Source: an uncultured Saprospiraceae bacterium
Lineage (GTDB): Bacteria; Bacteroidota; Bacteroidia; Chitinophagales; Saprospiraceae
Length of the DNA stretch: 64,000 bases
Assembly (NCBI GenBank): GCA_938007965.1
Contig: CALLMH010000040.1
Span: forward strand, 18,532 to 82,531
Direction of reading: 5' to 3'
The position numbers were made by a program, and so were the translations under genes. Shown here piece after piece: positions 1 through 8,529 of the stretch (positions are counted from its first letter, which is position 1; each line of letters begins with the position of its first letter). The notes below the pieces were generated by a model. The model was not told the origin of the DNA. It searched no databases and worked only from the letters and a program-made list of their open reading frames with translations.

Positions 1-97
1 ATATGATCTAGGGAGTGCCTTACTAAGACTAGTCGCTCAGACTCTAATACAGGAAATTGATGGAAGACATTTTCATTCATAATGAAGTATCTCGATA

Positions 98-1333
98 TTA
101 CCTAGTCAAACCTTCGAACAACCAATTGGCTACTGCCTGTCTATTTGATTCTATTAGGATTCTTTTGTGATCGCTTTTGTTTCTTATATTAGCCAGCTCT
201 ACGAATACTGTAGTTGGTTGTGTATAATTAATCACGTATAATCCTCTTGATTTTACCGTACCTTTATATCCTCTTCCTGCTTGGTATTTATCGTATTTTT
301 CTTGAAATGTATCTCTGATTTTTTTTACGAGTTTTTTGCCATGCTTACTTTTCTTATGATGATAGAAGAATACATCTTGTTTTTTAGATGCGCTATTACT
401 ATCTACATGAAGAAATATCGCTACTTGATCTTCGTACTTTATTCCTTTTGCTTTGTAAGATCTGTACAGTCTGTTGATCTCAGCCGCTCTTTGGACTAGA
501 CGTGCCTTTTGTCTTCGTGGAATCTTTTTGCCCATACATCTTTCGTCATAGTCGCATTTGAGAAGTTTCCCATCTCTAATACCATCATTTGGATCCTGTA
601 TGATGATGTGTACTTTTGCACCATGTTGCATGAGATCGCGAGCCAGTCTTAGAGAGATATCGTAGGCATATTCATCTTCGCATAGATCTTTGTTATCCAA
701 GCAGTCATTACACATCGCTCCGGGATCTGGTCCACCATGTCCTGCGACGATATAGTACACTTTATTTTTTAGAGATCGGTCCATTACATTGACCTTTGCG
801 TATTTCTCGCCAAATAGGCCGACGTATAAGTTATTCTTATCTGTTTTCTTGGTCGTATTTATTTTAGGTGCGGGTATTTTAGATTGAGGTTTGTTGGATT
901 TTACTTTCTCTATGTTTGCGGTTTCTGGACCTGCACAGTGGATTTCATGATAAGGAACCCAAAGGATTTTACTTGCTTTATAGTCTGTTTTTCTTGCTCC
1001 TTTTTTAAGAATACCTTCATTATACTTCTTTATTCTTACCGCTTTTTCCCAATTATCTTCTCCGATTGTAGAGCGAATACTTTTATCATTGTAGGTGTAG
1101 ATGTAGATTGGAAGTTTATAGCTTTTATGTGTAAGTAGCACAGACTTATCAGTGAGATCGTTCAGTTCTAGAAATTTTTCTTTATTACAAGGATGGATCA
1201 TCAGATTGTATTTTCTGAGCAAAGCGTATATGCCTTCTCCTTTTTCAGGTTTTACATCATGAAAGTATGGTGCATCTGCAGAAACATCGAATGCAAAAAA
1301 CAGTATAAAAAAACTTAGAAAAATCCGATTCAT
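98..1333 (-). CDS. Secreted N-acetylmuramoyl-L-alanine amidase (Amidase_3)
   Basis: Zinc hydrolase that cuts the amide bond between MurNAc and the stem peptide of peptidoglycan, probably in the periplasm during wall turnover or cell separation. Residues 1-20 form a signal peptide ending near DVSADA. The catalytic domain fills the C-terminal half: the first zinc His lies in GHGGPDPGA (near residue 199), an acidic ligand follows in EDEYAYD, the next His is in HVDSN (near 310) and the catalytic Glu is in VELANIRN (near 381). The first 170 residues are a lysine-rich region I cannot assign. The length (411 aa) fits AmiC-like enzymes with an N-terminal extension. It is a single-gene unit, divergent from ccmB. 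Confidence 0.88.
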   Translation of the reverse strand: MNRIFLSFFILFFAFDVSADAPYFHDVKPEKGEGIYALLRKYNLMIHPCNKEKFLELNDLTDKSVLLTHKSYKLPIYIYTYNDKSIRSTIGEDNWEKAVRIKKYNEGILKKGARKTDYKASKILWVPYHEIHCAGPETANIEKVKSNKPQSKIPAPKINTTKKTDKNNLYVGLFGEKYAKVNVMDRSLKNKVYYIVAGHGGPDPGAMCNDCLDNKDLCEDEYAYDISLRLARDLMQHGAKVHIIIQDPNDGIRDGKLLKCDYDERCMGKKIPRRQKARLVQRAAEINRLYRSYKAKGIKYEDQVAIFLHVDSNSASKKQDVFFYHHKKSKHGKKLVKKIRDTFQEKYDKYQAGRGYKGTVKSRGLYVINYTQPTTVFVELANIRNKSDHKRILIESNRQAVANWLFEGLTR

Positions 1334-1361
1334 AATAATATTTCAAATATTGAGACTCTGA

Positions 1362-1369
1362 CAAAAGTA
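1362..1369 (-). promoter_or_regulatory. -7 box of the amidase gene
   Basis: TACTTTTG on the minus strand fits the Bacteroidota -7 consensus TAnnTTTG and lies about 28 bp before the amidase ATG. No clear -33 TTG was seen. Confidence 0.5.
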
Positions 1370-1530
1370 AAACAAATTACAATAAAACGTAATATGTTAC
1401 ACTCTTTTATTTAGGCGTTTATCGTATTTTATTGATTTTAGATATTTTTTATTCGCTTCTGATTGTAAACAAACGACTGCGAATCATAGAAGATTGTAAC
1501 ACGAGATCAACCTTATTGTAATTGGGAATG

Positions 1531-1538
1531 TATATTTG
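1531..1538 (+). promoter_or_regulatory. -7 box directly before ccmB
   Basis: TATATTTG is a perfect TAnnTTTG match and ends only 4 bp before the ATG at 1543. If it is used, transcription would begin at or next to the start codon, giving a leaderless ccmB mRNA. It also argues against the upstream in-frame TTG (1522) and ATG (1528) as starts, because they would lie inside or before the promoter. Confidence 0.5.
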
Positions 1539-1542
1539 CATT

Positions 1543-2199
1543 ATGAATATAGTGCATATTTGGGCAATTATTAAGAAAGATATCGATATTGAACTTCGTC
1601 AGAAGTATGCGATCGGTGGGACTTTTTTGTTTGCGATTACCTCTGCATATATTATCTATAAATCATTTGGAGAGTTGAAGGCGATGGAGTGGAATATTCT
1701 TGTATGGATCATAGTGCTCTATGCTGGCTTGAATGCAATCGTCAAGTCATTTATACAAGAGAAAAAAGAAACTTACCTCTATTACTACTCATTATTTGGA
1801 CCTTTGGAAGTAATAGTGGCTAAGTTAATTTATAATTATTTATTCACTATATTTCTTTCGTTTGCTGTGATTGGAGTATTCTCTGTTCTTCTGGGAAATC
1901 CAATAGAAGATGTTGGATTATTTATAAAAGCATTATTTCTCGGGGCATTGGGGATATCATCAGTTTTTACTTTTGTGTCTTCCGTTTCTGGATCTAGTAG
2001 TTCAAGTTCCACGATGATGTCTATCTTAGCTTTGCCATTAGTATTGCCGAGTGTGCTGATTATGGAGCGGACGACGGCGGTAGCCATGCGATTGATAAAT
2101 GATAGTGAAATATATGAAGATCTGATGATCTTAGGTGGGATTGATTTGTTATTGATTGGGATGATCATTTTGATTTTTCCTGGATTATGGAAAGAGTGA
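1543..2199 (+). CDS. ccmB: Heme exporter subunit CcmB
   Basis: Integral membrane subunit of the CcmAB(C) heme-handling complex of system I cytochrome c maturation. The 218-residue protein has six predicted hydrophobic segments and the family pattern of a short cytoplasmic N-terminus (KKDIDIELRQKY) followed by paired helices. It has an unusual serine run (residues about 150-158, SGSSSSSS). The start at 1543 is preferred because the in-frame codons further upstream lie in the -7 box region. ccmC follows after 15 bp and a P450 gene after that, so the three are probably one transcript. No ccmA, ccmE or ccmF is present here. Confidence 0.88.
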   Translation: MNIVHIWAIIKKDIDIELRQKYAIGGTFLFAITSAYIIYKSFGELKAMEWNILVWIIVLYAGLNAIVKSFIQEKKETYLYYYSLFGPLEVIVAKLIYNYLFTIFLSFAVIGVFSVLLGNPIEDVGLFIKALFLGALGISSVFTFVSSVSGSSSSSSTMMSILALPLVLPSVLIMERTTAVAMRLINDSEIYEDLMILGGIDLLLIGMIILIFPGLWKE

Positions 2200-2214
2200 T
2201 TTTAATATAGATAT

Positions 2215-3288
2215 ATGAGACAAAACTGGTGGAAGTTTCTTGGGATAGCGATACTTATTTATACAGTAATCGTAGGAATGTCTACGCCACTTAAGCCGGG
2301 TGTACTGCGTATCGATTCATTGTCTGTCGGCCAAGGTGATAATAATGCTTCCATCACGCATGGAGAGACACATAAGTTCAGAGTCAAAGGATACAATACG
2401 AATTTCTTGGATAATGATAATAGGGCATGGTTGAAGTTAGATTCTATAGGATCGGTAAAGGCGAAAGCTGTGAATGTTATCAACGATACAGAAATTGATT
2501 TGACCTTTGATATTCCAAATCATTTTCCAGCGAGAGATACTTTTGAATCACTTACATTGGTATTGCATAATACTGAAGATGGAGCTGCCATATTACCCGA
2601 TGCTGTTTTCGTGAAGAGTGATCTGACTGATATTGAAAATAATGCCGAATGGAAAATAAATCCAATCTCCAATCTTACAGATAAGACGGGTATGCAGTTC
2701 CCATACCGATCTGTGTTGCATGAGACGATCAGGAATACATTCTTCCATATACCATTATGGTTTTCCATGTTTATCCTACTTATTGTTTCATTGGTATACA
2801 GCGTCAAATATCTCAGGTCTGGAAATCTAAAGCATGATATATATGCATCGGCCATGGTCAATGTCGCAGTTCTATTTGGTATATTAGGAATTATCACAGG
2901 GTCGCTTTGGGCGAAATACACCTGGGGTACATTCTGGACTACCGACGTGAAGCTCAATATGTCTACTGTGGCAATGCTCATCTATGTGGCGTCTTTGATA
3001 CTTAGAAGTAGTATCAATGATATTGATAGAAGAGCAAAACTTTCTGCCAGCTATAATATTTTCGCTTTTGCGGCATTGATCCCGCTGGTATTTATCATTC
3101 CTAGGTTGACGGATAGTCTACATCCAGGAAATGGCGGAAACCCTGCACTAGGAGGAGAAGACATGGAGAATACACTCAGGATGGTTTTCTATCCAGCGAT
3201 CATGGGATTTACATTGCTAGGACTGTGGATGTCGAGTACGCTTATCAGGTACGAATTAATCAAGGATAAGTGGATGACTAGAAAGTAA
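2215..3288 (+). CDS. ccmC: CcmC-like heme-handling protein with a large periplasmic insert
   Basis: Membrane protein of the HemeHandling (CcmC/CcsA) family that presents heme for cytochrome c maturation. After one N-terminal helix (residues 8-25) comes a soluble stretch of about 130 residues. The CcmC-type helices then follow: a first heme-ligand His in HIPLWF (near 177), the tryptophan-rich periplasmic motif WAKYTWGTFWTTD (near 240) and a second His in DSLHPGN (near 303). At 357 aa it is about 130 longer than usual CcmC (roughly 220-240 aa). The extra part has the rhythm of an IPT/TIG-like beta-sandwich (GETHKFRVKGYNTNF, then VNVINDTEIDLTF); this is my inference. It sits 15 bp after ccmB. 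Confidence 0.85.
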   Translation: MRQNWWKFLGIAILIYTVIVGMSTPLKPGVLRIDSLSVGQGDNNASITHGETHKFRVKGYNTNFLDNDNRAWLKLDSIGSVKAKAVNVINDTEIDLTFDIPNHFPARDTFESLTLVLHNTEDGAAILPDAVFVKSDLTDIENNAEWKINPISNLTDKTGMQFPYRSVLHETIRNTFFHIPLWFSMFILLIVSLVYSVKYLRSGNLKHDIYASAMVNVAVLFGILGIITGSLWAKYTWGTFWTTDVKLNMSTVAMLIYVASLILRSSINDIDRRAKLSASYNIFAFAALIPLVFIIPRLTDSLHPGNGGNPALGGEDMENTLRMVFYPAIMGFTLLGLWMSSTLIRYELIKDKWMTRK

Positions 3289-3307
3289 TCGTCTAAATAT
3301 ATTGGTA

Positions 3308-4642
3308 ATGAAGAATAGTCAAATACCAAAAATACCCAATTGGAAAGTATTGATAAATCTTGCTTCTATATTGGAGAACCCACTGATTTTTCATAAGAAA
3401 CAGTTCGATCAGGTAGGAGACAGTTTTCAAGTCAGTTCACTAGGGGGACATTTCTTTATTATCACGAGAGATGCTGATTTTATCACACATATACTGCAGC
3501 GAAATCATAAGAATTATGAAAAGTCATCTTTACAGACGGTTGATGTAGCTCGCTATATCGGTAAGGGACTATTGACTACGAATGGCGATCAATGGCTTAC
3601 ACACAGGAGGATGATTCAACCAGGATTTGGAAGAAAAAAACTCCTTTCGCTTTTTGAAACGATTAATATTGCGATCAAGCAGCAATTATCAAATATCGAA
3701 AATGGGACGTCACAAGATGTATATCCTTTGATGTCAGATCTTGCATTTCAAGTAGTGGCACAAGGACTGTTCAGCAATAGTAATATCCGTAAACGGATGG
3801 CTAGATTACAGCAGATAACTTATGATGCTCAACAGATGCTCATCAAAGAACTGCGACAACCGTATCTGAAGTGGTGGTTTAATCTTTCTGGTAGAATAAA
3901 GAAGCATCTAGATATGGGCGTGGAAGCACGCCAGCTACTTATGCAATTAGTGGATGAGCGTAGAGCGTCTGGAGAGGAGAAAGATGATTTGCTAGACATG
4001 TTGTTATCAGCTCGGTATGAAGATGGAGAGCCAATGTCCGATCAGCAGTTGATGGATGAGGTATTGATATTATTTACTGCAGGGCATGAGACTACAGCAA
4101 ATGCATTGAGTTTTGTCCTGTTTCATATTGCCATTAATCAGGAAGTACAAGAGAAGGCCTATCAAGTAGTGCAAGAAAATATTAACCTAGAAGACAATCT
4201 ATCGGATGCATTTTCAAAACTGTCCTATATCAAGTATTGTATTGAAGAAGCTATGCGGCTATATCCGCCTGCATATATTATAGATAGGGTAGCGATAGAT
4301 GACGATGTATACAATGGTACCAATATCCCAAAAGGAACGATGATCTTGAGTTCTATATACGAAATTCAGAGAGACGATAGGTATTGGACAGATAGTTTGA
4401 TCTTTGATCCTGAAAGGTTTGAAGAGGAAAATAAGCAAGAAAGTAAAGGGAGATATTACCCATTCGGTGCAGGACCACGCATGTGTGTAGGGAATCACTT
4501 CGCTATGTTTGAGATGATGCTTACGATATATCATGTGTTGAAAAAATATAGATTGTCGACTTCTATGGATAGAGTAGATATAGTGCCATTGGTGACATTG
4601 AAGCCCAAGAAAGTAAATGTGAAATTTGAATTGAGAGGATGA
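3308..4642 (+). CDS. Cytochrome P450 monooxygenase
   Basis: Heme-thiolate monooxygenase of unknown substrate. The hallmarks are complete: I-helix oxygen-activation motif AGHETT (near residue 258), K-helix ExxR in EEAMRLYPP, and the heme loop PFGAGPRMCVGNHF with the thiolate Cys near residue 393. The 444-residue length is that of a soluble, single-domain class I P450, so separate electron donors are needed. A ferredoxin reductase and an adrenodoxin-type ferredoxin at 30.9-32.3 kb are candidates (inference). The ATG at 3308 is preferred to the TTG two codons upstream. It starts 19 bp after ccmC on the same strand and probably shares its transcript, an unusual place for a P450. Confidence 0.92.
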   Translation: MKNSQIPKIPNWKVLINLASILENPLIFHKKQFDQVGDSFQVSSLGGHFFIITRDADFITHILQRNHKNYEKSSLQTVDVARYIGKGLLTTNGDQWLTHRRMIQPGFGRKKLLSLFETINIAIKQQLSNIENGTSQDVYPLMSDLAFQVVAQGLFSNSNIRKRMARLQQITYDAQQMLIKELRQPYLKWWFNLSGRIKKHLDMGVEARQLLMQLVDERRASGEEKDDLLDMLLSARYEDGEPMSDQQLMDEVLILFTAGHETTANALSFVLFHIAINQEVQEKAYQVVQENINLEDNLSDAFSKLSYIKYCIEEAMRLYPPAYIIDRVAIDDDVYNGTNIPKGTMILSSIYEIQRDDRYWTDSLIFDPERFEEENKQESKGRYYPFGAGPRMCVGNHFAMFEMMLTIYHVLKKYRLSTSMDRVDIVPLVTLKPKKVNVKFELRG

Positions 4643-4955
4643 AAATGAGATAATTTAAGTAGGAGACTGTAAATGAAAAATGTCATCCATATAGTTGTAT
4701 AATTAGAAAAATAAACGATTTTCGTATTATTATAATTCGTAATAGGTTGATTGGAAAAAGTATCTTTTTATACCTGCCCTAGAATATGAAGGGGGTAATT
4801 AAATTTATCATAGGAAATCACACTTTGTACCCCATGATTTTATTGTGTTTGTGTGCAAAGTCGGCTAAATTTAGTCAGAGGAGTGTGATTTATTAGAAAA
4901 ATCAATTCTTCTAAGACAGTATATTTTGAACACTTAAATCAAAGAAAACGAGTAA
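4643..4955 (+). other. Intergenic region with an inverted repeat before ccmD
   Basis: This 313-bp stretch has no gene. It holds a 10-bp perfect inverted repeat (AAATCACACT at 4815-4824 and AGTGTGATTT at 4882-4891). Between the arms are a second complementary pair (ACTTTG and CAAAGT) and the self-complementary CTAAATTTAG at 4866-4875. A -7-like TATATTTTG lies at about 4920-4928, some 27 bp before ccmD. It could be an operator or a structured leader. Confidence 0.4.
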
Positions 4956-5174
4956 ATGAAAAAGCAGAATATAATAATTACAGTATTGTCGATGTTTATT
5001 TGTTCGACTACGTTAAGTGCAGAAAGTGGAGCGGTAGATTTTTTGAGATCTACGGGTAAAATTTACTCCGTGATAGCAGTAATAGTAGTGGTGCTGATAG
5101 GCATTGGATATTTTCTTTATAAAATTGATAATAAGCTAACCAAACTTGAAAATCAAATAAATAATGAGCAGTAA
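4956..5174 (+). CDS. ccmD: CcmD family small membrane protein
   Basis: A 72-residue protein with a signal-like N-terminus (cut near LSAES), a short linker containing DFLRSTGKIY, one transmembrane helix (about residues 37-55) and a charged tail KIDNKLTKLENQ. This matches the Bacteroidota CcmD-family proteins, which carry the RxxGKIYVVxAV pattern and a DxKxxKLE tail. CcmD-type proteins help release heme-loaded CcmE from CcmABC. The last 11 bases overlap the start of the glutamate dehydrogenase gene, so the two are translationally linked. It is separated from ccmBC by the P450 gene. Confidence 0.75.
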   Translation: MKKQNIIITVLSMFICSTTLSAESGAVDFLRSTGKIYSVIAVIVVVLIGIGYFLYKIDNKLTKLENQINNEQ

Positions 5175-6585
5175 ACAAGCAAGTTTTTTTGAAAGTGTAC
5201 AGCGTAACTTTGATAAGGCCGCGATTCACACAGGTCTCCCTAAGGGATTGACAGATCAGATCAAAGCATGTAATGCAGTCTACCAAATGAGATTCCCCGT
5301 AAAAATAGGGAGTGGGTATGAAGTAATAGAAGCATATCGTGTACAGCACAGTCATCACAGATCTCCGACCAAAGGTGGTATTAGATTCTCTAGTCACGTA
5401 AACCAAGATGAGGTTATGGCATTGGCGGCACTCATGACATATAAGTGTGCTATTGTGGATGTACCATTTGGCGGTGCGAAAGGAGGTGTGAAAGTAAGTC
5501 CTAGGGCTTATAATTCCGCTCAACTAGAAAGGATCACTAGAAGATATACTGTAGAGTTGATCCGTAAGAATTTCATAGGACCATCTGTAGATGTACCCGC
5601 GCCAGATTATGGAACAGGCGAGCGAGAGATGGCTTGGATCTTAGATACCTACCAACAATTCAAAGGGGGTGGAGAGATTGATTCTGCGGGTTGTGTCACA
5701 GGAAAGCCAGTAAATCAGAACGGGATACAAGGAAGAACGGAGGCAACAGGTAGAGGTGTCTTCTATGGTCTGAGAGAATTCTGTGACCAGAAAGCTGAAA
5801 TGAAAAAACTCGGTCTTTCACCAGGGATAGAAGGTAAGACTATGGTCATCCAAGGTCTTGGAAATGTGGGTTCTTATGCGGGTCTGATTTCTCAGGAAGA
5901 AGGTGGAGTCAAAGTCATCGCAGTTGCAGAAATGGAAGGTACGATCATAGATAAGGATGGTCTTGATATTCCTTCATTGATAGCCTTCAGGAAGTCTACA
6001 GGCTCAATTCTCGGTTTTCCAGGATCAAAAACATTGGACAATCCTAAGGACTGGATCAAAGTAGAATGCGATATCTTACTTCCGGCAGCGCTAGAGTCCC
6101 AAATCAGAAAAGACAATGCCAAGCTTGTGAAGGCTAAGATCATAGGCGAAGCGGCAAACGGACCTATTACAGCAGATGGAGAGGACATATTACTGAAAAA
6201 GGGAGTAGTCATCATCCCTGACATGTACTTGAATGCAGGTGGTGTAACAGTTTCATATTTTGAGTGGTTGAAGAATCTATCCCATATGCGTTTTGGAAGG
6301 ATGGAAAAAAGATTCAATCAAAATAAAAATTTGGCTATGATCTCCACTGTGGAGAAGTTGACAGGCAAGAAATTAACAGCAAGAGAAAAAGCACAAATCG
6401 CTAGAGGAGCAGATGAAGTAGATCTTGTAAGATCAGGTCTAGAAGAGACAATGGTCAACTCATTCTATCAGATCCACGATACATTTAGAAAGAAAAAGAA
6501 AATCGAGGATTATAGAACTGCAGCTTTTGTGACAGCACTCAATAAAGTGGCAAATGATTATATTACCCTTGGTGTATTTCCATAG
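5164..6585 (+). CDS. gdhA: Glu/Leu/Phe/Val dehydrogenase (glutamate dehydrogenase type)
   Basis: NAD(P)-dependent oxidative deamination of an amino acid, most likely glutamate to 2-oxoglutarate and ammonia. The N-terminal substrate domain shows HRSPTKGGIRFS and PFGGAKGGVKV, with the substrate-binding lysines, and the catalytic Asp is in PAPDYGTGE. The dinucleotide-binding domain contains VIQGLGNVGS (near residue 225). The 473-aa length is slightly above the 410-450 of hexameric enzymes because of a C-terminal extension rich in charged residues. The ATG lies inside the last codons of ccmD (11-bp overlap). A strong terminator follows. Leucine or phenylalanine dehydrogenase activity cannot be excluded from sequence alone. 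Confidence 0.88.
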   Translation: MSSKQASFFESVQRNFDKAAIHTGLPKGLTDQIKACNAVYQMRFPVKIGSGYEVIEAYRVQHSHHRSPTKGGIRFSSHVNQDEVMALAALMTYKCAIVDVPFGGAKGGVKVSPRAYNSAQLERITRRYTVELIRKNFIGPSVDVPAPDYGTGEREMAWILDTYQQFKGGGEIDSAGCVTGKPVNQNGIQGRTEATGRGVFYGLREFCDQKAEMKKLGLSPGIEGKTMVIQGLGNVGSYAGLISQEEGGVKVIAVAEMEGTIIDKDGLDIPSLIAFRKSTGSILGFPGSKTLDNPKDWIKVECDILLPAALESQIRKDNAKLVKAKIIGEAANGPITADGEDILLKKGVVIIPDMYLNAGGVTVSYFEWLKNLSHMRFGRMEKRFNQNKNLAMISTVEKLTGKKLTAREKAQIARGADEVDLVRSGLEETMVNSFYQIHDTFRKKKKIEDYRTAAFVTALNKVANDYITLGVFP

Positions 6586-6612
6586 AGGTAGTTTAATTCT
6601 GAAAATATTTAT

Positions 6613-6645
6613 GGCAACTCAATGTATATTGGGTTGCCTTTTTTA
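6613..6645 (+). terminator. Rho-independent terminator after gdhA
   Basis: An 11-bp stem (GGCAACTCAAT with ATTGGGTTGCC, one G-U pair) closes a GTAT loop and runs into TTTTTTATTTTA. Confidence 0.9.
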
Positions 6646-6851
6646 TTTTATGTAAGGTCTATGTGTAGGGATGTAAAGAAGTAAGGGCACGTTCTGAACT
6701 CTGGTAATTTATAAAGTTACTGCAACAAGTTATATTGGCCTTAGTCAGTGTAGTTTTACGGATATCTCTATTTACTAATATTACAATGATTGTCAAACAG
6801 CCTAATTCTGATTGATTACGTTATATACACACAAGCAAAAAATACATCATC

Positions 6852-7310
6852 ATGAGAAATATTGCGCTATTGTTTTCCACTGTCCTGTTCATGTTTCTCA
6901 TTACTTCCTGCGAATGCACAAAGGTGGAGTGTGCTGGAAATCCATTTATATATATAGATATTATTGATCGCGATACGGAAGAGAGTCAATTATTCGGACC
7001 TAATCCTACATTAAATATATCTGATGTAAATGTATTTTCTCAAGAAAATGGAGAGACGATCAGCTATTCCACAGTTGAATTCTCGAAAGAGTCAGTCAGT
7101 TCTGACCCATTTCTAATTGTTCTGATCGATAACCTAATGAGTGATTCTATATTCATTAGTACTGGAAATAACACTATGGATACTCTAATACTGACAACTA
7201 CTTTTTTACCTGAGTCAACTTGTTGTGATGAGACTCGAAGTATTGATAATGTGAGATATCAAGGCCTCGAATACTTGTTTAATGAATGGCCAATTCGGAT
7301 ACTAAGATAA
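6852..7310 (+). CDS. Hypothetical secreted lipoprotein
   Basis: A 152-residue protein of unknown function. Residues 1-20 form a lipoprotein signal ending in the lipobox ITSC, so the mature protein is probably anchored in a membrane facing the periplasm or cell surface. The rest is beta-rich with several cysteines (CECTKVEC near the lipidation site, CC near residue 129). No known domain is recognised. It stands alone between the gdhA terminator and the convergent oadB gene, preceded by about 200 bp without a clear TAnnTTTG box. Confidence 0.6.
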   Translation: MRNIALLFSTVLFMFLITSCECTKVECAGNPFIYIDIIDRDTEESQLFGPNPTLNISDVNVFSQENGETISYSTVEFSKESVSSDPFLIVLIDNLMSDSIFISTGNNTMDTLILTTTFLPESTCCDETRSIDNVRYQGLEYLFNEWPIRILR

Positions 7311-7325
7311 TAGCGTGTACTTTTT

Positions 7326-8528
7326 TTAACTCAAAAACGAAATCAATACTCCAGCTGCAACGGCCGAGCCAATCACCCCAGATATATTACTACTCATCGC
7401 ATATTGAAGAATATGATTTTTGGGATCGACCTTGAGAGCGATCTCATTGGCTACTCTAGAAGCCATAGGTACGGCACTTAGCCCTGTAGCTCCAATTAGA
7501 GGATTGATTTTCTTCTTGTTGAATAAATTATAAACTTTTACCGCCATTATACCTCCAAGTATCGAAATAGCAAATGCTATAAATCCCCCTGCAATAATGA
7601 ATAATGTATCCTTATTCAAAAAGGACTGCGCGGTCATCGTAGCACCTACTGTAAGTCCTAAGAATATAGTAGCAGTATTCATGATCGTTTCACTAGCTGC
7701 ATGCGCCAGTCGAGATGTGTCAGTTCCTATCTCCTTGATCAGATTGCCGAAAAGTAACATCCCAACTAATGGTACAGAAGAGGGAACTAATAAAGAAACC
7801 ATAGTCGCCAATACGATCGGAAAGATGATCTTGAGCGTCTTGAGATCTTTGATTTTGGTCTTGCTAGGGTAGAGTCTATCTTGCTCTTTCATATTAATAG
7901 CAAGTTCCTTCTTACTTACTGATAACTTCACTATAAATGGAATAATGACAGGAACTAATGCCATATATGAATAAGCCGCTATGGCTATGGGGCCGAGTAA
8001 GTGAGGCGCTAGTTTGATCGATGTATAGATAGCGGTAGGTCCGTCAGCGCCACCAATAATACCTAGTGCCGCGGCTTCTTTTAGCGAATAGCCTAGTGCG
8101 ACTGCTGTTATCAATACACTGAATATTCCAATCTGAGCGGCTGCACCGAAGAAAGCAAGTCTTAGGTTTCTGAGCATGGGGCCAAAGTCAGTCATCGCAC
8201 CGACACCTAGAAAGATTAGCGGTGGAAGGAGTCCTGTCTTTATCAGCATGTAATATAGCATGTTCATTATACCATATTCTTTAGCAATCTGTACAATGGA
8301 GAGTTCTTTGAGTGCATTATCCGATAATTGAACAACGGCCATATCTCCGCCTGGAAAATTGGCTAATAATACACCGAAGGCAATTGGTACCAATAATAGA
8401 GGTTCATACTTCTTCTTTATTCCTAAATACAAAAGGAAGAAAGCCAGGGCTAGCATGACCAATGTCAATGGAGAATTGACCAAGTCTCCAAAAGCTGTCA
8501 TTTCATACAGTTTCTTTAGAATCTCCAT
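7326..8528 (-). CDS. oadB: Sodium-translocating decarboxylase, beta subunit
   Basis: Membrane subunit that couples decarboxylation of carboxybiotin to sodium export. The 400-residue protein is almost wholly hydrophobic, with about ten helices, and carries the conserved sodium-channel motif GGADGPTAIYTSIKLAPHL with the functional Asp. Length and motifs match OadB/GcdB/MmdB. It follows oadA after 1 bp on the same strand, and oadG lies upstream of oadA, so the complete alpha-beta-gamma pump is encoded together. By itself the beta subunit does not show whether oxaloacetate or another acyl substrate is used; the alpha subunit points to oxaloacetate. Confidence 0.93.
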   Translation of the reverse strand: MEILKKLYEMTAFGDLVNSPLTLVMLALAFFLLYLGIKKKYEPLLLVPIAFGVLLANFPGGDMAVVQLSDNALKELSIVQIAKEYGIMNMLYYMLIKTGLLPPLIFLGVGAMTDFGPMLRNLRLAFFGAAAQIGIFSVLITAVALGYSLKEAAALGIIGGADGPTAIYTSIKLAPHLLGPIAIAAYSYMALVPVIIPFIVKLSVSKKELAINMKEQDRLYPSKTKIKDLKTLKIIFPIVLATMVSLLVPSSVPLVGMLLFGNLIKEIGTDTSRLAHAASETIMNTATIFLGLTVGATMTAQSFLNKDTLFIIAGGFIAFAISILGGIMAVKVYNLFNKKKINPLIGATGLSAVPMASRVANEIALKVDPKNHILQYAMSSNISGVIGSAVAAGVLISFLS

Positions 8529-8529
8529 A

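Noticed and set aside
1522..1542. Longer ccmB start at TTG 1522 or ATG 1528
   Set aside because: These codons lie before or inside the -7 box and would add residues outside the family's usual N-terminus.
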